Shown here: piece after piece, positions 6,879 through 15,883 of the stretch
Numbering within the stretch: position 1 is the stretch's first letter
Layout of the letters: each line of letters begins with the position of its first letter
DNA from: an uncultured Bacillota bacterium
GTDB lineage: Bacteria; Bacillota; Clostridia; Lachnospirales; Lachnospiraceae
Direction: 5' to 3'
Length of the DNA stretch: 37,210 nucleotides
Assembly (NCBI GenBank): GCA_905200905.1
Contig: CAJKMA010000024.1
Span: 1 to 37,210 of the forward strand
Translations under genes and position numbers: made by a program
The notes under the pieces: model-generated
Databases searched by the model: none
Told to the model about the DNA's origin: nothing
The model's input: the letters and a program-made list of their open reading frames with translations, nothing else

Positions 6879-7259
6879 ATGGCGGAAGACAGAAATACGT
6901 ATAAAATACATGATAATGGTTCTCTTGGGGAAGTACAGATTGCAGACGAAGTTGTTGCGATTATCGCAGGACTTGCAGCTACAGAAGTAGAAGGTGTGGG
7001 TTCCATGGCCGGAAATATTACCAACGAATTAGTTGGAAAACTGGGTATGAAGAATCTGTCCAAGGGTGTTAAGGTAGATGTCCTGGAAGATGTAGTCTGT
7101 GTTGATCTGGCACTGAATATTGAATACGGATTTAATATTCTGGAAACCAGCAAGAGAGTACAGGAAAGAGTGAAGGCAGCCATTGAGAATATGACCGGCC
7201 TTACTGTTTCTGATGTAAATGTACGCATTGCCAGCGTAGAGATTGATAAAGTTCATTGA
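6879..7259 (+). CDS. Asp23/Gls24 family envelope-stress protein
   Basis: A 126-residue Asp23/Gls24 (DUF322) protein, with LGEVQIADEVVAIIAGLAAT near the N-terminus and a C-terminal GLTVSDVNVRIASVEI. Family members are abundant cytoplasmic, membrane-associated proteins linked to envelope stress in Staphylococcus and Enterococcus. In Clostridia the gene often precedes nusB, as here. ATG 6879 is chosen because AGGAGG (6864-6869) is optimally spaced; the upstream TTG at 6870 abuts the ribosome binding site and is unlikely. A terminator-like hairpin lies between it and nusB. Confidence 0.9.
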   Translation: MAEDRNTYKIHDNGSLGEVQIADEVVAIIAGLAATEVEGVGSMAGNITNELVGKLGMKNLSKGVKVDVLEDVVCVDLALNIEYGFNILETSKRVQERVKAAIENMTGLTVSDVNVRIASVEIDKVH

Positions 7260-7286
7260 CAAGTAAACATTCTAAAAGAGCAAGGT

Positions 7287-7322
7287 GATAAGGTGTCTTT
7301 TTTAGAGGCACCTTATCTTTTT
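7287..7322 (+). terminator. Hairpin with T-run between asp23 and nusB
   Basis: GATAAGGTG (7287-7295) pairs with CACCTTATC (7309-7317) around a 13-base loop and is followed by TTTTT (7318-7322). It looks like an intrinsic terminator or partial attenuator. No new promoter is evident before nusB at 7350, so read-through is expected. Confidence 0.7.
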
Positions 7323-7349
7323 AAGAAAATCATACCGACGGAGGAAATT

Positions 7350-7757
7350 ATGGGTAGAAGAGAGATGAGAGAACACATTTTTAAGCTCCTTTTTGTAAGT
7401 GAGTTTAATGAAGCAGAGGAAATGTCTGAGCAGATGCAGCTTTATTTTGACAGCCTTGAGGATTTGACACCAGTGGAGCAGACTTATATGGAAACTAAGT
7501 TTGCCAGTGTAAAAGAACATCTGGAGGAGATTGATAACATTCTGAACGAAAATTCCACAGGCTGGAAAACAAAAAGAATGAGCAAGGTGGACTTAAATAT
7601 TCTTCGCCTAGCAGTTTATGAGATGAAATATGACCAGGATGTGCCAACAAAGGTTGCCATTAACGAGGCTGTAGAAATTAGTAAAAATTTCGGCGGTGAA
7701 GATTCCGCATCTTTTATTAATGGTGTACTTGGAAAAATTTCCAGAGAAAGCTTATGA
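7350..7757 (+). CDS. nusB: Transcription antitermination factor NusB
   Basis: A 135-residue all-helical protein beginning MGRREMREHIFKLLFVSEFN. It ends with the NusB signature: VDLNILRLAVYEM, VAINEAVEISKNFGGEDSAS and FINGVLGKI. NusB with NusE (ribosomal protein S10) binds boxA of rRNA leaders to support antitermination. ATG 7350 follows GGAGGAAA (7340-7347); longer in-frame starts lie in the preceding hairpin and are not credible. It overlaps xseA by 4 bases (ATGA), implying translational coupling. Confidence 0.93.
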   Translation: MGRREMREHIFKLLFVSEFNEAEEMSEQMQLYFDSLEDLTPVEQTYMETKFASVKEHLEEIDNILNENSTGWKTKRMSKVDLNILRLAVYEMKYDQDVPTKVAINEAVEISKNFGGEDSASFINGVLGKISRESL

Positions 7758-8983
7758 ATTCAAGAATTTATTCGGTAGGACAGGTAAACACCTATATTAA
7801 AAACATGTTTAGCCAGGATTTTATGCTGAACAGGATTTCCATTAAAGGAGAGGTATCTAATTGTAAATACCACACTTCCGGTCATATTTATTTTTCTCTC
7901 AAGGATGAGACGGGAACTTTGTCCTGTGTCATGTTTGCAGGTCAGAGAAAAGGGCTGGGATTTTCCATGAAAAACGGAGATAAAGTAGTGGCAGAAGGAA
8001 GTGTCAGTGTCTATGAAAGGGATGGAAAGTACCAATTATATGCCAGAAGTATCACCCTAGAAGGGGCAGGACTTCTCTATGAACGTTATCTGGCTTTGAA
8101 AAAAGAGCTGGAAGAAATGGGCATGTTTTCAGCTGAGTATAAGCAGCCCATACCAGCCTATGTAAAGAGAGTCGGAATTGTTACAGCGCCAACAGGAGCA
8201 GCTATTCAGGATATTCGGAATATTGCAGCGCGGAGAAATCCTTATGTGCAGTTAATTCTTTATCCGGCTTTGGTTCAGGGAGAAGGTGCCAAGGAAAGCA
8301 TTGTAAAAGGTATTGAAACTTTGGATACCTGTGGTGTGGATGTGATTATCGTGGGAAGAGGCGGAGGCTCTATAGAAGATTTGTGGGCCTTTAATGAGGA
8401 GGAAGTAGCGCGAGCTATTTTTCACTGTCAGACGCCTATTATCTCAGCTGTTGGTCATGAAACCGACACCACCATTGCAGATTTTGTGGCAGATCTGCGG
8501 GCACCTACCCCGTCTGCAGCAGCAGAGCTTGCAGTGGTAGATATACGGCAGGTTTTGGAAAACTTACGTGGTTACAGGCAGAAGCTTACTTTTGGAATGG
8601 AAAATCAGATTTATGCCCTGCGCCAGAGGATGAAGCAGTATGAAATGAAACTGGAGTATGGAAGTCCGGCTTATCAGATTCAAGAAAAACGTACTAGGCT
8701 TATGGAGCTTGAAGATAGAATTGGAAGCGCTATGGAAAACCAGATTTTTCGAGCAAGGCAGAATCTGAATATTTATATTGAGAGGATGAAGGGTCTGTCT
8801 CCTTTAAACAAGTTAAATCAGGGATTTTCCTATGTGGAAAATGAGGCAAACCACAGTGTTACCTGCATTGAACAGGTGAAACCAGGAGATAATTTGAACA
8901 TACAGGTAACAGATGGAAGAATTCTGGCAAAGGTTCTTGAAACCATAAAAGAGGAAAGGAGCATGGCTCATGACAGAAGATAA
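7754..8983 (+). CDS. xseA: Exodeoxyribonuclease VII large subunit
   Basis: A 409-residue protein of the usual length. Residues about 1-100 form the OB-fold single-strand DNA-binding domain (ISIKGEVSNCKYHTSGHIYF). The catalytic domain follows, with RVGIVTAPTGAAIQDI, then IIVGRGGGSIEDLWAFNEE and ISAVGHETDTTIADFVAD, all hallmark XseA motifs. A long coiled-coil region ends the protein. With XseB it forms exonuclease VII, which degrades single-stranded DNA from both ends. The xseB gene overlaps the 3' end by 14 bases. Confidence 0.95.
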   Translation: MNSRIYSVGQVNTYIKNMFSQDFMLNRISIKGEVSNCKYHTSGHIYFSLKDETGTLSCVMFAGQRKGLGFSMKNGDKVVAEGSVSVYERDGKYQLYARSITLEGAGLLYERYLALKKELEEMGMFSAEYKQPIPAYVKRVGIVTAPTGAAIQDIRNIAARRNPYVQLILYPALVQGEGAKESIVKGIETLDTCGVDVIIVGRGGGSIEDLWAFNEEEVARAIFHCQTPIISAVGHETDTTIADFVADLRAPTPSAAAELAVVDIRQVLENLRGYRQKLTFGMENQIYALRQRMKQYEMKLEYGSPAYQIQEKRTRLMELEDRIGSAMENQIFRARQNLNIYIERMKGLSPLNKLNQGFSYVENEANHSVTCIEQVKPGDNLNIQVTDGRILAKVLETIKEERSMAHDRR

Positions 8984-9194
8984 GAAGCTGGCAGAAGATT
9001 TAACCATAGAAGAATCTCTGCAGGAGTTGGATTTAATTGTACAGCGGCTGGAGAGTCGGGAGATTTCCCTGGAGGATTCCTTTGTTATGTATCAAAAGGG
9101 CATGGAGTTGCTTCGGCAATGTAGCGATAAAATTGATACTGTTGAGAAAAAGATGTTGAAGATAAATGAAGATGGTGGATTCAGTGAATTTTAA
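8970..9194 (+). CDS. xseB: Exodeoxyribonuclease VII small subunit
   Basis: A 74-residue helical protein with the XseB pattern: LTIEESLQELDLIVQRLESR, then EISLEDSFVMYQKGMELLRQ. It begins inside the end of xseA and overlaps the beginning of the polyprenyl synthase gene, so stoichiometric translation by coupling is likely. GAAAGGAG at 8953-8960 serves as the ribosome binding site. It binds the helical arms of XseA to complete exonuclease VII. Confidence 0.92.
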   Translation: MTEDKKLAEDLTIEESLQELDLIVQRLESREISLEDSFVMYQKGMELLRQCSDKIDTVEKKMLKINEDGGFSEF

Positions 9195-10074
9195 AGAAGA
9201 ATTAGAACAAAGAACACAAAGTGTCTGGGAGATTGTAGAAGGATATTTGCCCAAAGAAGAGGGGCTTTCCAATAATCTGGCCAAGGCTATGAATTATAGC
9301 ATGAGAGCAGGAGGAAAGCGCCTTCGTCCGGTATTTATGGCAGCAATGTATGAGATGCTGGGGGGGAGTTCTGAAATTGTAAATCCTTTCATGGCAGCTA
9401 TAGAAATGATCCACACCCACTCCCTGATCCATGATGATCTTCCTGCTATTGACAATGATCAATACAGGAGAGGGAAAAAGACTACGCATGTAGTTTTTGG
9501 AGAATCAGCAGCTATTCTGGCAGGAGATGCTTTGTTAAATTATGCCTATGAAACAGCTTTTCAAGCATTTGAGAAGGTTCAGAATGAGGAGGAGCTTTTG
9601 CGTGTTGCAAGAGCCCTTAAAATCCTGGGAGAGAAGACAGGCCTTTTTGGAATGCTGGGCGGGCAAGGCGTAGATGTAGAAAATGATGGAAAACCACTTT
9701 CCAAAGAAACGTTGGATTTTATTTATGAAAATAAGACGTCTGCTTTAATTGAAGCGTCTCTTATGATTGGGGCAGTGCTGGCAGGATGGAAGGATTTATC
9801 CAGTATTCAGCAAATGGGAAGCTGCCTTGGAATTGCATTTCAGATACAAGATGATATTTTGGATGTTACCAGCAGCCAGGAGGAATTGGGTAAGCCGGTA
9901 GGAAGCGACGAAAAAAATCATAAGACCACATATGTGACTTTGGAAGGAGTGGAACAAGCGGGAGAAGAAGTAAAGAAGCTGACCCACGAGGCAGTTAGTC
10001 TTCTTTTGCAACTTCCAGGAGAAAAAGAATTTTTAAAGAACTTATTTCTTTTTCTGTGTACCCGCAGAAAATAG
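9166..10074 (+). CDS. ispA: Polyprenyl diphosphate synthase (IspA type)
   Basis: A 302-residue class I prenyl synthase. The first Asp-rich motif is DDLPAIDND (90-98), the second is DDILDVT (229-235), and GGKRLRP (49-55) binds the diphosphate of IPP. Its place beside dxs and its length fit farnesyl/geranylgeranyl diphosphate synthase, which condenses IPP with allylic diphosphates. The start is uncertain: ATG 9166 and ATG 9172 compete with GTG 9184, which would give VNFKEELEQR, nearer the usual family start. All lie inside xseB. Chain length of the product cannot be fixed from sequence alone. Confidence 0.9.
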   Translation: MKMVDSVNFKEELEQRTQSVWEIVEGYLPKEEGLSNNLAKAMNYSMRAGGKRLRPVFMAAMYEMLGGSSEIVNPFMAAIEMIHTHSLIHDDLPAIDNDQYRRGKKTTHVVFGESAAILAGDALLNYAYETAFQAFEKVQNEEELLRVARALKILGEKTGLFGMLGGQGVDVENDGKPLSKETLDFIYENKTSALIEASLMIGAVLAGWKDLSSIQQMGSCLGIAFQIQDDILDVTSSQEELGKPVGSDEKNHKTTYVTLEGVEQAGEEVKKLTHEAVSLLLQLPGEKEFLKNLFLFLCTRRK

Positions 10075-10087
10075 AGGTGCAGGAGTA

Positions 10088-11947
10088 ATGCTTTTAGAAA
10101 AGATAAAGCAACCAAATGATATTAAACAGATTTCCATAGAACAGCTTCCAAAGCTGGCAGAGGAAATTCGGCAGTTCCTGTTAGAACATTTAAGCAAAAC
10201 TGGGGGACATCTTGCATCCAACTTAGGTGCAGTAGAGCTTACGATGGCATTGCATTATGTATTTCAGCTTCCAGAGGATAAGATTATCTGGGATGTTGGG
10301 CATCAGTCCTATACACATAAAATTCTGACAGGAAGAAAAGATGGATTTGACCAGCTTCGGATGCTGGGGGGTATGAGTGGATTTCCAAAGCGCAATGAAA
10401 GTACCTGTGATGCTTTTGATACGGGCCACAGTTCCACATCTATTTCGGCAGGGGTAGGCTATGTGTGTGCCAGAGACTTGCAGGAACAGGATTATCACGT
10501 GATTTCGGTAATTGGGGATGGTGCGCTTACAGGGGGAATGGCATATGAGGCTTTAAACAATGCTTCTTCCCTGAAGAAAAACTTTATTATTATTTTAAAT
10601 GATAATGAAATGTCTATTTCTGAAAATGTGGGAGGTATTTCCAGTTACTTAAGCAATATGAGAACAGCTGAGAGCTATCATGGACTAAAGACAGGGGTGA
10701 AAAATGGATTAAATAAAATTCCTGGTATTGGTCCAGCAGCAGTGAAGCGGATTCATAAGACAAAAGACAGTATTAAACGCCTGGTGATTCCAGGGATGTT
10801 TTTTGAAGATATGGGTCTTACTTATTTAGGTCCCATCAATGGACATGACTGCAGCCGTATGATACAGGTCTTTCAGGAGGCTAGGAAGGTTCAGGGGCCA
10901 GTGCTCATTCATGTAAAGACGGAAAAAGGAAGAGGATATGAACCGGCTATGCGTCACCCAGCTAGATTTCATGGAACTTCAGCTTTTGATTTAGAACATG
11001 GATTGCCCCTTAGTAGTTCAGGAAAAGCGAATTATACGGATATTTTTTCTACAGTTATGCGTAAATTCGGAGACCGGGAAGAAAAGGTGGTGGCAGTCAC
11101 AGCTGCCATGCCAGACGGAACAGGTCTAAAACGGTTCCGTAATATGTTTCCAGAGCGTTTTTTTGATGTTGGAATTGCAGAGGAGCATGCCGTGACTTTT
11201 GCAGCAGGGCTGGCTCTTGGAGGCATGATTCCAGTAGTGGCTGTGTACTCTTCCTTTTTACAGCGGGCTGTGGATCAGATTATTGAAGATGTGTGTTTGC
11301 AGAACCTTCATGTGATTTTTGCAGTGGACAGGGCAGGGCTTGTTGGCAGTGACGGGGAAACTCATCAGGGCTGTTTTGACCTGACCTATTTATCTATGAT
11401 TCCTAATATGACTCTAATGGCACCCAAAAATAAATGGGAGCTTTCGGATATGATGAAATTTGCAGTGCAATATCAAGGTCCCATTGCTATCCGTTATCCA
11501 AGAGGAGAGGCGTATGATGGTTTGGAAGAATATCGGGAGCCCATTTGTAAAGGCCGCAGTGAAGTGCTGTTTGAAGGAACGGATGTTGCACTTCTGGCAG
11601 TGGGAAGTATGGTGAAAACAGGGGTGCAGGTACGGGAAATGCTTCTAGAGGATGGTGAAAACCCTACGTTGGTGAATGCCAGATTTGTAAAACCTTTGGA
11701 TGAAAAGCTGCTTTCCCAGTTGGCAGAACACCATAGGATTTTTGTGACCATGGAGGAAAATGTGGCAACCGGAGGCTTTGGAAGTCAGGTTGCTGATTAT
11801 ATGCGAAGGACTCATCCAGAAGTGTTGGTGATTACCATTGCTCTTCCAGATTCTTTTATTGAGCATGGAAATCCGGAAAAATTAAAGGAAAAAGCAGGAA
11901 TTGATAGGATTTCTGTGTATAAAAAAATAAAGGAGGCAAAAAGATGA
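10088..11947 (+). CDS. dxs: 1-deoxy-D-xylulose-5-phosphate synthase
   Basis: A 619-residue thiamine-diphosphate enzyme that condenses pyruvate and glyceraldehyde 3-phosphate in the first step of the MEP isoprenoid pathway. DVGHQSYTHKIL (69-80), the TPP/Mg motif GDGALTGGMAYEALNN (143-158), and FDVGIAEEHAVTFAAGLA with the catalytic Glu of the transketolase-like domain are all visible, followed by the C-terminal transketolase domain. GGTGCAGGAG precedes ATG 10088. It follows ispA by 13 bases and overlaps tlyA by 4, placing MEP entry and prenyl elongation in the same transcript. Confidence 0.95.
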   Translation: MLLEKIKQPNDIKQISIEQLPKLAEEIRQFLLEHLSKTGGHLASNLGAVELTMALHYVFQLPEDKIIWDVGHQSYTHKILTGRKDGFDQLRMLGGMSGFPKRNESTCDAFDTGHSSTSISAGVGYVCARDLQEQDYHVISVIGDGALTGGMAYEALNNASSLKKNFIIILNDNEMSISENVGGISSYLSNMRTAESYHGLKTGVKNGLNKIPGIGPAAVKRIHKTKDSIKRLVIPGMFFEDMGLTYLGPINGHDCSRMIQVFQEARKVQGPVLIHVKTEKGRGYEPAMRHPARFHGTSAFDLEHGLPLSSSGKANYTDIFSTVMRKFGDREEKVVAVTAAMPDGTGLKRFRNMFPERFFDVGIAEEHAVTFAAGLALGGMIPVVAVYSSFLQRAVDQIIEDVCLQNLHVIFAVDRAGLVGSDGETHQGCFDLTYLSMIPNMTLMAPKNKWELSDMMKFAVQYQGPIAIRYPRGEAYDGLEEYREPICKGRSEVLFEGTDVALLAVGSMVKTGVQVREMLLEDGENPTLVNARFVKPLDEKLLSQLAEHHRIFVTMEENVATGGFGSQVADYMRRTHPEVLVITIALPDSFIEHGNPEKLKEKAGIDRISVYKKIKEAKR

Positions 11948-12750
11948 AAGAGCGTCTGGATGTTCTTCTGGTAAAGCGCGGGCTGGCAGTATCCAGGGAA
12001 AAAGCGAAAGCTGTGATTATGGCAGGAAATGTCTATGTGGAAAATCAGAAAGAGGACAAGGCGGGAACTATGTTTCAGGACACCGTAAACATCGAAGTTC
12101 GGGGAAGTACGTTGAAATATGTCAGCAGAGGTGGGCTGAAGCTTGAGAAAGCTATGACTCATTTTGGTGTGACCTTAAAGGATAAGGTTTGTATGGACGT
12201 AGGATCTTCTACCGGTGGATTTACGGATTGTATGCTGCAAAATGGGGCGGTAAAGGTTTTCGCCATTGACGTAGGACATGGACAGCTAGACTGGAAACTG
12301 CGCAATGATGACCGAGTTGTATGCATGGAAAAAACAAATATCCGCTATGTAGTTCCAGAAGATTTGCAGGAATTAGCGAATTTTTCTTCTATTGATGTTT
12401 CTTTTATTTCACTTACCAAGGTGCTGCTTCCAGTTTATAATCTTTTAAAAGAAGATGGAGAAGTGGTGTGCTTGATTAAGCCCCAGTTTGAAGCAGGAAG
12501 AGAAAAAGTGGGGAAAAAAGGAGTGGTTCGAGATCCTAAAGTTCACGAAGAGGTTATTGAGAAAGTGATTGCCTATAGTCAAAGCATTGGATACGCAAAC
12601 CTGCATCTGGAGTTTTCCCCGATTAAGGGACCGGAAGGAAATATTGAATATTTGCTTCATTTGAAGAAAAAAGTAGACGGACTTCCAGAAGATGCAGGGC
12701 TGGATGTAAAGGAGATTGTTGCAAAAGCTCATAAAGAGCTGGATAAATAA
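11944..12750 (+). CDS. tlyA: TlyA-family rRNA 2'-O-methyltransferase
   Basis: A 268-residue protein with an N-terminal S4 RNA-binding domain (RLDVLLVKRGLAVSREKAKA, residues 3-60) and a FtsJ-like Rossmann methyltransferase domain. MDVGSSTGGFTDCMLQNGA is the SAM site near residue 80, with ISLTKVLLP and LIKPQFEAGRE further on. In mycobacteria TlyA methylates 16S C1409 and 23S C1920 and determines capreomycin sensitivity; the target here is inferred from the family. The gene overlaps dxs by 4 bases and is followed after 2 bases by nadK. Confidence 0.92.
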   Translation: MKERLDVLLVKRGLAVSREKAKAVIMAGNVYVENQKEDKAGTMFQDTVNIEVRGSTLKYVSRGGLKLEKAMTHFGVTLKDKVCMDVGSSTGGFTDCMLQNGAVKVFAIDVGHGQLDWKLRNDDRVVCMEKTNIRYVVPEDLQELANFSSIDVSFISLTKVLLPVYNLLKEDGEVVCLIKPQFEAGREKVGKKGVVRDPKVHEEVIEKVIAYSQSIGYANLHLEFSPIKGPEGNIEYLLHLKKKVDGLPEDAGLDVKEIVAKAHKELDK

Positions 12751-12752
12751 CC

Positions 12753-13613
12753 ATGAAGAAGTTTTATATTATTGCAAATAGTGAAAAAGATGAAGGAATG
12801 CAGGTAGCAGGAATGACTGCCAGGTATTTGCAAGCTCACGGGTGTTCCTGTGTGATTCGTCCGGCTACCTCAAGTGGCAGAGAACCCTTTCATCATTATA
12901 CAGATGTAAGTCACATTCCAGAGGATGTGGAATGTGTGATTGTCTTGGGAGGTGATGGGACCCTTCTCCAGGCTGCCAGGGATGTGGTGAGCCGTCAGAT
13001 TCCACTTCTTGGTATTAACCTAGGAACCCTGGGATATCTGGCAGAGATTGATAGGGAATCCATTGAGCCAGCCCTGAATTATCTGATAGCAGATGAGTAT
13101 GTGCTGGAAAGCCGTATGATGTTAAATGGAAAAGTTTATCATAAGGGAAGAATGGTAGCAGAAGATGTGGCCCTGAATGATATTGTCATTGGAAGAGATG
13201 GACCTCTTAGAGTGATTGGTTTTAATAATTATGTAAATGGCGAGTTTTTAAACGCTTATAAAGCAGATGGGATTATTATTTCAACGGCAACAGGTTCCAC
13301 TGGATACAGCCTTTCGGCAGGAGGTCCTATTGTGTCACCAGAGACCAATATTATGATTATGACGCCCGTGGCACCTCATACCCTGAATACCAGAAGCATT
13401 ATTTTTCCAGCTGGGGATGAAATTGCTGTGGAAATTACTCATGGTGTACAGGCAGGGCAGGGAAAAGCCATTGTTTCTTTTGATGGAGATACGAATATTT
13501 CTATGGCTCTGGGAGATAAGGTGGTTATCCGGCGTTCTGTTCAAGATACAAAGATTGTAAAAATCAGCAACATTAGTTTTTTAGAGGTACTTCGGAAAAA
13601 AATGAAAAATTAG
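12753..13613 (+). CDS. nadK: NAD kinase
   Basis: A 286-residue NAD(+)/NADH kinase that makes NADP(H). The GGDGT motif (66-70, with the conserved Asp68) binds nucleotide. LGTLGYLAEI, ADGIIISTATGSTGYSLSAG and the C-terminal ISFDGD-like IVSFDGDTNI complete the fold. The order tlyA-nadK-argR-recN is conserved in Firmicutes. It starts 2 bases after the tlyA stop, so translation is presumably coupled; the AAAGAGCTGGA tract before it is only a weak ribosome binding site. Confidence 0.94.
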   Translation: MKKFYIIANSEKDEGMQVAGMTARYLQAHGCSCVIRPATSSGREPFHHYTDVSHIPEDVECVIVLGGDGTLLQAARDVVSRQIPLLGINLGTLGYLAEIDRESIEPALNYLIADEYVLESRMMLNGKVYHKGRMVAEDVALNDIVIGRDGPLRVIGFNNYVNGEFLNAYKADGIIISTATGSTGYSLSAGGPIVSPETNIMIMTPVAPHTLNTRSIIFPAGDEIAVEITHGVQAGQGKAIVSFDGDTNISMALGDKVVIRRSVQDTKIVKISNISFLEVLRKKMKN

Positions 13614-13626
13614 CAGGAGGATGGAA

Positions 13627-14079
13627 ATGAAGATTGCCAGACATTCAAAAATTATTGAATTGATTCAGCAATATGATATTGAAACCCAGGAAGAACTGGC
13701 TGCGCGTCTGAATGCTGCCGGATTCCAGGTGACTCAGGCTACGGTTTCTAGAGATATAAGGGAACTGAAACTGACAAAGGTTGCCAGGCAGGATGGAGGT
13801 TCTAAATATACCATTATGACCTCAAAGGAAACTCCGGATAGCGAAAAATATATCAGAGTATTAAGAGAAGCTTTTCTCTCCATGGATGTAGCTCAGAATA
13901 TTTTAGTGATTAAGACGTCTTCCGGCATGGCCAATGCCGCCGCCGCTGCACTTGATCACATGAATCTTCAGGAAATCGTAGGAAGTCTGGCAGGAGATGA
14001 TACCATAGCCTGCTTCAGCAAAAGTACGGAAGATACCATGATATTGATGAATAAAATCAGAAAAATCATTCATGCATAA
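13627..14079 (+). CDS. argR: Arginine repressor ArgR
   Basis: A 150-residue protein. The N-terminal winged helix-turn-helix (KIIELIQQYDIETQEELAAR, ATVSRDIRELKLTK) binds ARG boxes. The C-terminal domain carries SSGMANAAAAALDHM and GSLAGDDTIACFSK, the arginine-binding and hexamerisation motifs. ATG 13627 is taken as the start because AGGAGG at 13615-13620 directly abuts the in-frame ATG 13621, leaving no spacing for that one. As in Bacillus (ahrC) it precedes recN. It should repress arginine biosynthesis elsewhere in the genome; no ARG box was recognised in this window. Confidence 0.94.
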   Translation: MKIARHSKIIELIQQYDIETQEELAARLNAAGFQVTQATVSRDIRELKLTKVARQDGGSKYTIMTSKETPDSEKYIRVLREAFLSMDVAQNILVIKTSSGMANAAAAALDHMNLQEIVGSLAGDDTIACFSKSTEDTMILMNKIRKIIHA

Positions 14080-14102
14080 AAGAAAAAGGGGAGTGCTCCG
14101 AA

Positions 14103-15788
14103 ATGTTAGTACATTTACATGTTAAAAATCTGGCATTAATCGAAGAAGCAGAGGTGGATTTTCAGGATGGTCTTAATATTCTCACTGGAGAAACCGGTGC
14201 TGGAAAGTCTATTTTGATTGGTTCTGTGAATCTCGCTCTGGGTCAAAAAATGTCCAGAGGAATCATACGGGAAGGAGCCGGAAATGCCCTAGTAGAGCTG
14301 GTATTTCAGGTACGGCCTGATACAGAAGAGAAATTAAAGGAAATGGGCGTGTATCCAGAAGAAGGACAGGTCATTATTTCCAGAAAAATTACAGAAAACA
14401 GAAGTATTAGTAAGATAAATGGAGAAACCTGCACAGCATCCAGTATACGGAAAATAGCTGCATTGCTTCTAGATATTCATGGACAACACGAACATCAGTC
14501 TTTGTTATACCCAGAGAAGCAGATGGAGATTCTGGATGATTATGGAGAAGTAGAAATCCAGGGAAAGAAGGAAACAGTGAAAAAGCATTATAGAGAATAT
14601 AGTGCTATAAAAAAAGAGCTGGAGACCTACGAACTAGATGAAGAACAGAGAAGACGTGAAATCAGTTTTTTGGAATATGAGATTCAGGAAATCCAGGAAG
14701 CCCAGCTAAAACCTGGAGAAGACGAAGAGCTGGAAACATCTTATCGGAGATTATCTAATAGCAGACAGATTACAGAGGGCTTGGGAATGGTTTATCAGCT
14801 TACAGGGGATGACCAGGAGGGCAGTACCCAGCAGATTGGCAGAGCCCTTCAGAAGCTTTCTCAAATTTCTGGTTTTGATGAAAACTTAGAAAGCTTTTAC
14901 AGCACCCTTACAGATATTGACAGCCTGCTCAATGATTTCAATCGGGAGGTTTCCTCTTATTTGTCAGAATTTGTATTTTCAGAAGAAGAATTTATCCAGA
15001 TAGAAACCAGACTGGATTTACTGAATCATTTAAAATCGAAATATGGTTCTTCTATTGAGGATATCCTTAATTATAAGGGAGAAAAAGAGCAGGAGTTGGA
15101 ACGTCTTCTTCATTTTCAGGAAAAAAGGGAAACGCTAGAGAAAAAACTAGAGATAGAAACTGCAGACTTGTTAAAAGCATGTCAGGAACTTACGAAGGTG
15201 CGGAAAGCCTGGGCAAGAGAGTTGGAAAAACAAATTGTACTGGGATTGCAGGATTTAAATTTTTTAAATGTGGAATTTGAAATTCAGTTTCGAGAGAGGG
15301 AGCAGTTTAGTGCTGAAGGAAAAGATAATATTTGTTTCCTGATTTCCACAAATCCAGGAGAACCGGTGAGAGAATTATCCAAAGTGGTATCTGGTGGTGA
15401 ACTTTCCAGAATTATGTTGGCAATTAAAACTTTGATGGCAGATAAAGATGATACGGAAACGCTAATCTTCGATGAAATTGACACAGGTATTAGCGGCAGA
15501 ACAGCACAGAAGGTAGCCGAAAAAATGTCAGTGATTGCAGGATCCAGGCAGGTGCTATGTATTACTCATCTGCCGCAAATCGCTTCTCAGGCCAATGCAC
15601 ATTATCTCATTGAAAAAAATGTGGAAAATATGGAAACCAGTACCAGGATTCGAGAGCTTTCTTATAAAGAATCTGTGGAAGAATTGGCTCGTATGCTGGG
15701 CGGTGTAAAAATCACAGATGCCGTTTTACAAAATGCCAGTGAAATGAAAGATTTGGCACAACAACAAAAAAATACAAGAGTGAAATAG
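14103..15788 (+). CDS. recN: DNA repair protein RecN
   Basis: A 561-residue SMC-like ATPase. Walker A is GETGAGKS (29-36). About 300 residues of coiled coil follow, then the signature VVSGGELSRIMLAIK, Walker B TLIFDEIDTGISG and the CITHLPQIA switch. RecN acts early at double-strand breaks with RecA. GGGGAG at 14089-14094 precedes ATG 14103. No LexA box is visible before it, so damage control here would have to come from a distant promoter. It is the last gene of the cluster and is followed by a strong terminator. Confidence 0.95.
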   Translation: MLVHLHVKNLALIEEAEVDFQDGLNILTGETGAGKSILIGSVNLALGQKMSRGIIREGAGNALVELVFQVRPDTEEKLKEMGVYPEEGQVIISRKITENRSISKINGETCTASSIRKIAALLLDIHGQHEHQSLLYPEKQMEILDDYGEVEIQGKKETVKKHYREYSAIKKELETYELDEEQRRREISFLEYEIQEIQEAQLKPGEDEELETSYRRLSNSRQITEGLGMVYQLTGDDQEGSTQQIGRALQKLSQISGFDENLESFYSTLTDIDSLLNDFNREVSSYLSEFVFSEEEFIQIETRLDLLNHLKSKYGSSIEDILNYKGEKEQELERLLHFQEKRETLEKKLEIETADLLKACQELTKVRKAWARELEKQIVLGLQDLNFLNVEFEIQFREREQFSAEGKDNICFLISTNPGEPVRELSKVVSGGELSRIMLAIKTLMADKDDTETLIFDEIDTGISGRTAQKVAEKMSVIAGSRQVLCITHLPQIASQANAHYLIEKNVENMETSTRIRELSYKESVEELARMLGGVKITDAVLQNASEMKDLAQQQKNTRVK

Positions 15789-15810
15789 ATAAAAACTCAC
15801 ATACTAAAAA

Positions 15811-15836
15811 GGTACACAACAGTGTATCTTTTTTTT
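15811..15836 (+). terminator. Intrinsic terminator after recN
   Basis: GGTACAC (15811-15817) pairs with GTGTATC (15822-15828, one G-U) around AACA and is followed by eight T. It ends the asp23-recN transcript. A CATACTA sequence lies just upstream at 15800-15806. Confidence 0.85.
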
Positions 15837-15883
15837 ACGGCTTTTTCAGTGTTTTTCATAAAAATGGGAAAGGATGTGATTTT

